DNA of 5,201 bases from an uncultured Collinsella sp. GTDB lineage: Bacteria > Actinomycetota > Coriobacteriia > Coriobacteriales > Coriobacteriaceae. How positions within the stretch are numbered: position 1 is the first letter of the stretch; every line of letters starts with the position of its first letter. The stretch spans positions 1 to 5,201 of the forward strand of contig CABTAA010000121.1 in the NCBI GenBank assembly GCA_902482615.1, read 5' to 3'. The notes beneath the pieces are model-generated. The model was not told where the DNA came from and did no database searches. It saw only the letters and a list, made by a program, of their open reading frames with translations. Shown here in pieces: positions 1 to 4,406 of the stretch. The position numbers and the translations under genes are program-made.

Positions 1-804
1 GGCTGCCGTCTCCATTTCGTTAACGCCCACCACGGCATCAGCAAGCGTAATCCCCGCCGGCTGGCCATCGCGCGCTGCCAGCAACATGCGCACGATATGC
101 GCGCGTTTTTGGCGACGCGAGCCCTCAAACTTGGACTGACGGCTATAGCCCGCCGAACGCCTGGACGGATTAGGCAGCGTCTTCTTAAGATACGCGCCAT
201 AATCTAGCAGCGCGTAATACCACGCGCGCGGCGTATCGGCATCGTCTTGAGGCACGGCAAAGGGCGTAATCTCGTCGGTCGCCGCATCGGGAGCCGCCGG
301 ACAGGCCGCCTGAATCAGCGGCACCAGCTCGCGATCGGGAACAGCCGGTACATCGGGAAAGAAGTGATGCAGAAAGACCGTGCGCACGTTGGTCTCCAGA
401 TACACACCCGGAAGATCAAACGCAAACGACCGGATACCCTGCGCCGTTGCCGGGCCAATACCAGGCAGGGCGACCAAGTCACGCGTCTCACGCGGAAACT
501 CCCCGCCCCAATCCCCTACGACCCGTTGAGCGGCATTGTGGAGCGCCAGAGCGCGTCGGTTGTAGCCCATCCCTTGCCAAGCGTCCAAAACATCGGAAGG
601 TGCGGCCTGGGCAAGCGCCTGCACGGTCGGAAAGCGATCGAGCCACGCCGGCATACGCGTCTCAACGCGCGGCACCTGTGTTTGCTGCAGCATGACCTCG
701 GAAAGCCAAATGATGTACGGATCGCGTGTGCGGCGCCACGGAAGGTCGCGATAACGCAGGACCCCTTCCGAACGAATCATCGAACGAAAGGGGTCCTGAA
801 TCAT
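1..804 (-). CDS. MutY-like HhH-GPD DNA glycosylase lacking the Fe-S cluster, 3' end cut by the window
   Basis: Adenine/HhH-GPD base-excision glycosylase, expected to remove mispaired adenine opposite oxidised guanine. 268 residues are visible from ATG at 804 and the frame stays open to base 1. The MutY signature SEVMLQQTQV is at residues 35-44, with E36 matching E. coli MutY Glu37. GMGYNRRA follows at 78-85, and the helix-hairpin-helix LPGIGPATA at 113-121. Two departures are visible. The position of MutY catalytic Asp138 (LDGNV) is Glu137, in LETNVRT. The C-terminal four-cysteine Fe-S loop is absent: after YYALLDYGAYLKK (196-208) comes a basic stretch with NPSRRSAGYSRQSKFEGS, and C168 is the only cysteine seen. 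These features fit a cluster-less MutY-like clade rather than decay, since the frame is intact. The start is supported by AAGGAG seven bases upstream. It lies 21 bases after the Rrf2 gene and is probably cotranscribed. Substrate specificity is inferred from family only, so no gene symbol is given. Confidence 0.87.
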   Translation of the reverse strand, partial: MIQDPFRSMIRSEGVLRYRDLPWRRTRDPYIIWLSEVMLQQTQVPRVETRMPAWLDRFPTVQALAQAAPSDVLDAWQGMGYNRRALALHNAAQRVVGDWGGEFPRETRDLVALPGIGPATAQGIRSFAFDLPGVYLETNVRTVFLHHFFPDVPAVPDRELVPLIQAACPAAPDAATDEITPFAVPQDDADTPRAWYYALLDYGAYLKKTLPNPSRRSAGYSRQSKFEGSRRQKRAHIVRMLLAARDGQPAGITLADAVVGVNEMETAA

Positions 805-811
805 GGCTATG

Positions 812-817
812 CTCCTT
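812..817 (-). promoter_or_regulatory. Ribosome binding site of the MutY-like gene
   Basis: The minus strand reads AAGGAG, ending seven bases before the ATG at 804. It sits in the 21-base gap after the Rrf2 stop codon (TAG, 826-828). It decides the start over the second in-frame ATG, which is codon 9. Confidence 0.75.
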
Positions 818-825
818 ATGCGGCG

Positions 826-1311
826 CTATTCCTCCCGGTAAGCGCACGCGCAGGTGGCGTACTCGGGAAACGCTTCGCGGTCGGCGAACTTGGGATCGAC
901 GGCCGGGAACTGGCGGTGAGCGACGATGTCGCCGAGCGAAACGGAATCGAGGTAGTCGCGCATCAACGCCTGGGCTCCGGCCCACAGGGGATGATAGCAG
1001 CACGTGCCCATGCGCGCACAGTCACCATCGGGCGCGGTGCAATCGTTCATAACCATAGGGCCCTGAACGGCCTCGACGACCTGGCGGATAGTAACATCGT
1101 CCGGACTGACCTTGAGACGCATGCCACCGTGGACGCCACGCAGGCTCTCCACAATACCGGCCTGGACCAAACCGTGCTGAATCGAGCGGGCAAACGAATA
1201 CGGGACATTGACCTCTTCGGCAGCGGTGCGAACAGAAAGCAAACGCTCCGGATCCTCGGCAAGCATCGCCAGCATACGAAGGGCGTAATCAGTCTTCCTC
1301 GATATGTCCAT
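826..1311 (-). CDS. Rrf2-family transcriptional regulator, Fe-S cysteine type
   Basis: 161-residue Rrf2/IscR/NsrR-type DNA-binding regulator. It opens with the family hallmark MDISRKTDYALRML, followed by a winged helix-turn-helix (about 26-60: SVRTAAEEVNVPYSFARSIQ) and the wing motif LRGVHGGMRL (57-66). Cysteines C91, C98 and C104 sit where IscR carries C92, C98 and C104, and H107 is at the same number as the IscR cluster histidine. It therefore probably binds a [2Fe-2S] or [4Fe-4S] cluster and senses iron-sulphur, redox or NO status. Oddities: the first gap is C-X6-C rather than the C-X5-C of IscR, C104 is followed by a second cysteine (C105), and the tail carries an extra CAC motif (C154, C156). 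The reading frame stays open to an ATG at 1395, but the family start at 1311 has AAAGGGG four bases upstream. The MutY-like gene follows at once. Targets are unknown; autoregulation is the usual pattern in the family. Confidence 0.93.
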   Translation of the reverse strand: MDISRKTDYALRMLAMLAEDPERLLSVRTAAEEVNVPYSFARSIQHGLVQAGIVESLRGVHGGMRLKVSPDDVTIRQVVEAVQGPMVMNDCTAPDGDCARMGTCCYHPLWAGAQALMRDYLDSVSLGDIVAHRQFPAVDPKFADREAFPEYATCACAYREE

Positions 1312-1315
1312 TTTT

Positions 1316-1322
1316 CCCCTTT
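1316..1322 (-). promoter_or_regulatory. Ribosome binding site of the Rrf2 gene
   Basis: The minus strand reads AAAGGGG, then four A bases, then the ATG at 1311. It supports the 1311 start over the upstream in-frame ATG at 1395, which would add 28 residues not seen in the family. Confidence 0.6.
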
Positions 1323-1336
1323 CAAGGAATACGAAC

Positions 1337-1350
1337 AGCTCGAACGAGCT
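1337..1350. repeat. 14-bp dyad AGCTCG-AA-CGAGCT in the Rrf2 leader
   Basis: Two perfect 6-bp arms sit around a 2-base centre, 26 bases upstream of the Rrf2 start codon. It could be an operator half-site pair or chance in GC-rich DNA. It does not match an IscR or NsrR consensus that I can recognise. Confidence 0.35.
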
Positions 1351-1471
1351 CCGGGGCCGAGCTTGTGTCGAGACGCTAAATGACCGCCAGGACATCCAAA
1401 TGGTAAATCGGATATCCCCTGAGTGCCGCGCTTGGAGCGAAATGCATCAAATGCGGCGCACAGTGCAATTT

Positions 1472-1500
1472 AGTATAACCTAACCCCCTGTCTCGTTGAA
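1472..1500 (-). promoter_or_regulatory. Candidate promoter of the Rrf2-glycosylase operon
   Basis: On the minus strand a good -10 box TATACT (1472-1477) is preceded by a 17-base spacer and a weak -35 box TTCAAC (1495-1500, three of six matches). This would give a leader of about 150 bases before the Rrf2 ATG. The weak -35 box fits a regulated promoter. A second AT-rich patch at about 1535-1560 is an alternative. Confidence 0.4.
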
Positions 1501-1534
1501 CAGGTGTTGCGCAACAAAGCTGTTGTTCAGACAG
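1488..1534. repeat. 47-bp near-symmetric palindrome upstream of the Rrf2 operon
   Basis: The centre is a perfect 12-bp palindrome TGTTGCGCAACA (1505-1516). It is flanked by AACAG (1499-1503) and CTGTT (1520-1524), and outermost by CTGTCT (1488-1493) and AGACAG (1529-1534). All three nested pairs share one centre to within a base. It overlaps the candidate -35 box, so a regulator binding here could block or activate the promoter. It is not followed by a T run on either strand, so a terminator role is unlikely. Confidence 0.6.
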
Positions 1535-1634
1535 ATATACTTATTAGATTTTACTTGCGTTCCCGAAGGCGCGGGGATTCTGGGCGAAGATGCACCAGGG
1601 CGATCGTTCTATCAAAACAAAGTGCATCAAGCGC

Positions 1635-1662
1635 AAAAAGCCACGTCCGAAGACGTGGCTTT
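1635..1662 (-). terminator. Rho-independent terminator of the tRNA-Asp gene
   Basis: A perfect 11-bp stem (1637-1647 with 1652-1662) is closed by a CGAA loop on the plus strand, which reads as the very stable UUCG tetraloop in minus-strand RNA. It is followed by five T bases on the minus strand. It begins eight bases past the CCA end of the tRNA. Three further T bases on the plus side could give weak termination in the other direction. Confidence 0.92.
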
Positions 1663-1670
1663 AATTGCGT

Positions 1671-1748
<78 letters not shown>

Positions 1749-1794
1749 AGGCAGACGTTCGCGTTTGTTTCCGCTCGCGTGCGCTGCGGGGATT

Positions 1795-1847
1795 AGTATA
1801 CACAGAAGTCTGTCTGGCGCGCAACAACTTTTTTCAAAAAATTTTTT
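1795..1847 (-). promoter_or_regulatory. tRNA-Asp promoter with A/T-tract UP element
   Basis: On the minus strand, -10 TATACT (1795-1800) is preceded by an 18-base spacer and -35 TTGCGC (1819-1824). Immediately upstream lies an A6T6 block, a G, and a further A6 (1829-1847). With transcription starting near 1788 these tracts fall at about -41 to -59, the place where the RNA polymerase alpha subunit contacts UP elements of stable-RNA promoters. The 5' leader before the mature tRNA would be about 40 bases. Confidence 0.7.
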
Positions 1848-1911
1848 GGGTCCCTCCGGGAGGGTCTCCGGGGCTGAGGGCGGGGGTTAAGTTTGCTGCT
1901 CTACAGTCCTG

Positions 1912-1948
1912 CGCAAGACGGAAAGCACATTAAGTGCTTTCCTTTGCG
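1912..1948. terminator. Orphan strong hairpin, possible bidirectional terminator
   Basis: A perfect 9-bp stem GGAAAGCAC/GTGCTTTCC (1920-1928 with 1934-1942) has the loop ATTAA. It is extended below small internal bulges by CGCAA/TTGCG (1912-1916 with 1944-1948). The pyrimidine-rich 3' arm is only weakly T-rich on the plus side. No gene ends next to it on either strand, so its role is open: terminator of an unseen small transcript, or a structured RNA element. Confidence 0.5.
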
Positions 1949-2085
1949 TGCGGAACTCGCGACAAACTTCATGCCCTCCGGTCCGCCCCGGGAGCCAGGT
2001 TAACTAATTCAGGCCCGGTATTCAGAAAAGTCAGTGCAGCAAAATGGCGATGCGGATAGCGACATGGGCATGGTTTTCGCCGCGC

Positions 2086-2118
2086 GCACGGGTCCCCCGG
2101 GGAGCACCGTGCATTTTT
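2086..2118 (+). terminator. Plus-strand terminator-like hairpin
   Basis: GCACGG (2086-2091) pairs with CCGTGC (2107-2112), and an inner CCCC/GGGG (2095-2098 with 2099-2102) sits between them. An A and five T bases (2114-2118) follow on the plus strand. The inner loop is too tight to pair fully, so the outer 6-bp stem carries most of the case. No plus-strand gene lies upstream, so if it is real it would end a small plus-strand RNA. Confidence 0.45.
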
Positions 2119-2344
2119 AGGAGTATTCAGCAGGCCAGGGTAAATGCATACGCGCCGGACATACTTTTTTGGTCCCAAGGATGCTTTCAGCGGGCGGTTT
2201 TGGTCGGTGGGCAGACCCCGTTGGAACAAATGGGCATACTTCGCGCCGTACCAGACCACAAAATGTCATCGAGCTCCGCGATGCTACCCGACTGCAGCGG
2301 CGCCGGCGGGGCTTGTGTTGCTGAATACTCCGTTTTTTGCACGG
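2107..2344. repeat. 238-bp segment with imperfect 26-bp terminal inverted repeats
   Basis: The left end (2107-2132) and the inverted right end (2319-2344) share two exact blocks, CCGTGCA and GGAGTATTCAGCA. These are separated by a 6-base spacer that is T-rich in one copy and A-rich in the other, giving 20 of 26 matches. The interior codes for nothing recognisable and no clear target-site duplication is seen. It could be a MITE-like element, a dispersed intergenic repeat, or two sites for one binding protein. Confidence 0.5.
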
Positions 2345-2460
2345 CCCAGGCGGGGGTACATCAGGACCAGAAAGAACATCCCAGCCTTTTTATGCAATCT
2401 GCAATGGAAAGTATGCAAAACACCAAGAGACGGCATTGCTGATGTCCAAATTAAATGCGC

Positions 2461-2476
2461 GGGGCAGCGGCGCCCC
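2461..2476. repeat. Small GC hairpin GGGGC/GCCCC
   Basis: Two 5-bp arms, GGGGC (2461-2465) and GCCCC (2472-2476), flank a 6-base loop. There is no T run on either side, so a terminator is unlikely. It is the first of three hairpins in a row up to 2579. Confidence 0.35.
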
Positions 2477-2501
2477 ACCCCACGCTCAAATCAAGCAGAG
2501 C

Positions 2502-2524
2502 GGGGACGCTCATAGCGAGCCCCC
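2502..2524. repeat. Two-part hairpin GGGG-CGCT/AGCG-CCCC
   Basis: The inner stem CGCT/AGCG (2507-2510 with 2514-2517) has the loop CAT. The outer GGGG/CCCC is joined through a 1- by 2-base internal loop. There is no T run. It lies 14 bases from the amidohydrolase terminator and could fold in read-through transcripts. Confidence 0.35.
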
Positions 2525-2537
2525 ACCGATATACAAA

Positions 2538-2579
2538 CGCGGCTCGAGCGCCATCCCAAAATAGGCTGCCCGAGCCGCG
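2538..2579 (-). terminator. Terminator of the YtcJ-like amidohydrolase gene
   Basis: A perfect 9-bp stem, CGCGGCTCG with CGAGCCGCG (2538-2546 and 2571-2579), encloses a 24-base loop that contains a further GCC/GGC pair. A short T stretch (GTTTG) follows on the minus strand. It starts 21 bases past the stop codon of the gene at 2601. The long loop and weak T tail make it less than ideal, but the placement is right. Confidence 0.7.
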
Positions 2580-2600
2580 CTTAACGGTACGGCATGATTA

Positions 2601-4238
2601 TTAGCGCTCATAAATCAAGTTGCCTGCCAGGTAGGTGGCCTGAACCTTGGTGGCTTGCAGCTCTTGGGGGTCGATAGTGAGCGGGTTTTGGTCCAGGACT
2701 ACCAGGTCGGCGTATTTGCCGGGCTCTAGGCTGCCGAGGTTTTGCTCGTCACCTGCTGCGTAGGCGCTACCCAGGGTGTAGTTGCGCAGAGCTGTAGCCG
2801 CGTCGATGCGCTCGCTGGGGAGCCAGCCGCCCTCGGGCCAGTGGCTTTTGGGGTCCTGACGCGTGATAGCCGTGTAGAGCACGTTCATGCTGGTAACGGC
2901 TGTGATGGGGCTATCGGTACCGAAAGCTTGGCGGATGCCGCGCTGCTTATAGGTCGCAAACGGCCACATGATGCGGCTGCGTTCCAGGCCCAGGTCGCGC
3001 TCCGGGCCACCCGGGTCGAGCGTGATATGGCAGGGTTGGCTCGAGGCAATGACGTTGAGTTTGCGCAGACGATCGATGTCACCGGGCAGCAAATTCTCCA
3101 GATGCTCGAGCGTGTTATGACCGTGCGGGGGCAGACCGTAGAGCTCTGCCGCCTCCTCAAAGATATCGAGCGCAGCATGAATGGCGCCGTCGCCGATAAC
3201 GTGGATGCGCACGGTGTGCCCACGCTCGGCTGCCGCCAGAACCAGCTTGCGCATGCGCTCGACGGGAACCGTCAGACGACCCAGGTCGCCCGGGAAGCGC
3301 GGGTTGGTATAGGGCTCAGTGAGGTATGCGGTATGCTCGCTCGACACGCCGTCGAAGAACTGTTTAAAGCCTGGCGCCGAGAGCAGCGCGTTGTTCGCGT
3401 AGCGGGTCTGGAGTTCTTCCAAGCGCGACTGGTCATCCAGCAGCGTGGGGAACAGATGGGCGCGGATGCCCAGCTTGCCGGCGGCTTGCAGCTTGTCGTA
3501 AACATCGTCGCGAATAAAGTCACAGCCCGGCATGGGCATGAGCGACATATCGCAAATTGAGGTGATGCCCTGCTCGGCCATGCGCCTCATTTGATCGGCG
3601 TAAGCGCTTGCGATGCGATCTTCGCCCAGCCACTCAAGGCAGCGCGGCAACAGCTGCATGGCAGCTGCCTCGTGAGCAATGCCCGTGACCCCGCCGTTTG
3701 CATCCTTGTCGTAGCTGCCGCCCGCTGGCGGCTCGCTGTCGCGCGTGACGCCGAGTGCATCGAGTGCGCGGCTGTTGAGCCACAGCGTGTGCCCGTCGCC
3801 CGAATACATAACACAGGGACGATCGGGGAATGCCACATCGAGCGACGCCTTGGTAGGATGCTCGGGCGGGTCCCAACGGTAGTCGCGCCAGCCCTGCGTC
3901 ACAACCCAAGCGTCGTCGGGCAGGTCCTGGGAAAACTCGAGCGCATGTTGCACCAGCGCCGCCTCGGACGTGCCCATATCCATGAGCATGTACGGCGAGG
4001 AACCGACCGAGGTATGGAAGAAGTGCAGATGAGCGTCATGGAAACCGGGGCAGACAAACTGCTCGCCGTAGTCGATAACCGACGTAGCGGCGGGAGCGGC
4101 GGCGATCACGTCATCGGGCGCACCGACTGCGACGATACGGTCGCCTGCGATGGCAATCGCCAGCTCGCGGGTGGTATCGATGCCGTCTTGCGCGGTAAAG
4201 ACGTTCTTGGAGCGGATAATCCGATCGATATGTTGCAT
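2601..4238 (-). CDS. YtcJ-like metal-dependent amidohydrolase (amidohydrolase_3 family)
   Basis: Cytoplasmic zinc-type hydrolase of the amidohydrolase superfamily, 545 residues, near the usual 530-560 of YtcJ-like proteins. It has no signal peptide. The N-terminal beta-sandwich part (about 1-60) leads into the metal motif PGFHDAHLHF (H70, H72). The likely bridging, carboxylated lysine is K292 in GFKQFFDGVSSEHTAYL. Further ligand motifs are H346 in HVIGDGAI, H379 in LEHLEN and D442 in FGTDSP. The closing motif LGSLEPGKYADLVVLDQNPL (501-520) returns to the sandwich domain. Relatives include N-substituted formamide deformylase and exoenzyme-regulatory-type proteins, so amide or carbamate cleavage is likely but the substrate is unknown. 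Three in-frame ATGs lie close together (4250, 4244, 4238). 4238 is chosen because GGGG lies six bases before it, while the other two lack a spaced Shine-Dalgarno site. The frame is open further upstream to 5087 only because it runs antisense to the M20 gene. Confidence 0.93.
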   Translation of the reverse strand: MQHIDRIIRSKNVFTAQDGIDTTRELAIAIAGDRIVAVGAPDDVIAAAPAATSVIDYGEQFVCPGFHDAHLHFFHTSVGSSPYMLMDMGTSEAALVQHALEFSQDLPDDAWVVTQGWRDYRWDPPEHPTKASLDVAFPDRPCVMYSGDGHTLWLNSRALDALGVTRDSEPPAGGSYDKDANGGVTGIAHEAAAMQLLPRCLEWLGEDRIASAYADQMRRMAEQGITSICDMSLMPMPGCDFIRDDVYDKLQAAGKLGIRAHLFPTLLDDQSRLEELQTRYANNALLSAPGFKQFFDGVSSEHTAYLTEPYTNPRFPGDLGRLTVPVERMRKLVLAAAERGHTVRIHVIGDGAIHAALDIFEEAAELYGLPPHGHNTLEHLENLLPGDIDRLRKLNVIASSQPCHITLDPGGPERDLGLERSRIMWPFATYKQRGIRQAFGTDSPITAVTSMNVLYTAITRQDPKSHWPEGGWLPSERIDAATALRNYTLGSAYAAGDEQNLGSLEPGKYADLVVLDQNPLTIDPQELQATKVQATYLAGNLIYER

Positions 4239-4325
4239 GGGCATCCCCATCTCTGGCAGGAAATTCAACACCCCCGAGTGTACTCCCCCGCCCTTGTAAC
4301 AAAACCCCAAGCGGCAAACGGCAAC

Positions 4326-4355
4326 TTTACCAGCCCTAGCGGCAGGTGGCATACT
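4326..4355 (+). promoter_or_regulatory. Candidate promoter of the M20 hydrolase gene
   Basis: The -35 box TTTACC (4326-4331, four of six matches), an 18-base spacer and the -10 box CATACT (4350-4355) lie 52 bases before the start codon. This would give a leader of about 45 bases. Confidence 0.4.
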
Positions 4356-4390
4356 GGAGAGAGCCTGTACGATTTTGCGATCAACCCAGC

Positions 4391-4396
4391 AAGGAG
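4391..4396 (+). promoter_or_regulatory. Ribosome binding site of the M20 hydrolase gene
   Basis: A strong AAGGAG lies ten bases before the ATG at 4407, slightly longer than the usual spacing. It fixes the start, since the next in-frame ATG is codon 10 and has no such site. Confidence 0.75.
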
Positions 4397-4406
4397 CAAA
4401 TCGACC

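Larger units (their letters stand above)
1949..2600. other. Gene-free spacer of about 650 bases rich in dyads
   Basis: No convincing gene is seen here. Open frames exist on both strands (for example 1969-2259 minus and 2044-2442 plus), but they overlap one another, lack good ribosome binding sites, and give Pro/Arg/Cys-rich products with no recognisable motif. The spacer does hold several inverted repeats, listed separately. The octamer GTATTCAG occurs three times, at 2018-2025, 2123-2130 and inverted at 2321-2328. A relic, a dispersed repeat or a structured RNA are all possible. Confidence 0.55.
4251..4406. promoter_or_regulatory. Divergent promoter region between the two hydrolase genes
   Basis: 156 bases separate the earliest possible start of the minus-strand amidohydrolase from the M20 start. 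A plus-strand promoter candidate is listed separately. For the minus strand the best -10 is TACACT (4277-4282), but no good -35 box is spaced to it. Small dyads are present: TTGTAACAA in the run 4291-4300 and its flank, and GAGT-GT-ACTC at 4276-4285 between two C-rich runs. A shared operator is possible. Confidence 0.45.

Noticed and set aside
247..1383. Long plus-strand open frame of 378 codons
   Set aside because: It runs antisense to the Rrf2 and MutY-like genes, both with clear family motifs. It shows no motif and is a product of GC-rich codon bias.
1312..1395. Longer Rrf2 protein starting at 1395
   Set aside because: The extra 28 residues have no family counterpart, and the 1311 start has its own ribosome binding site.
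1400..1422. ATCC...GGAT dyad in the Rrf2 leader as an operator
   Set aside because: Only the outer four bases on each side are symmetric; the inner bases do not pair.
1852..1864. CCCTCC-G-GGAGGG dyad as a terminator
   Set aside because: The loop is a single base and no T run follows directly. The nearby A/T tracts are better explained as the tRNA UP element.
1969..2259. Minus-strand open frame of 96 codons
   Set aside because: It has no Shine-Dalgarno site and no motif, and it passes through the repeat end and hairpin, so it is more likely noncoding.
2044..2564. Overlapping plus-strand frames in the spacer (132, 123 and 75 codons)
   Set aside because: Three frames overlap over the same bases, none with a ribosome binding site or known motif. 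The products are low-complexity and cross the inverted-repeat element.
1949..2600. CRISPR array, RNase P RNA, tmRNA or SRP RNA in the spacer
   Set aside because: There are no regularly spaced direct repeats, and none of the conserved sequence signatures of these RNAs is present.
2742..3560. Plus-strand open frame of 272 codons
   Set aside because: It is antisense to the amidohydrolase; the product has no recognisable domain.
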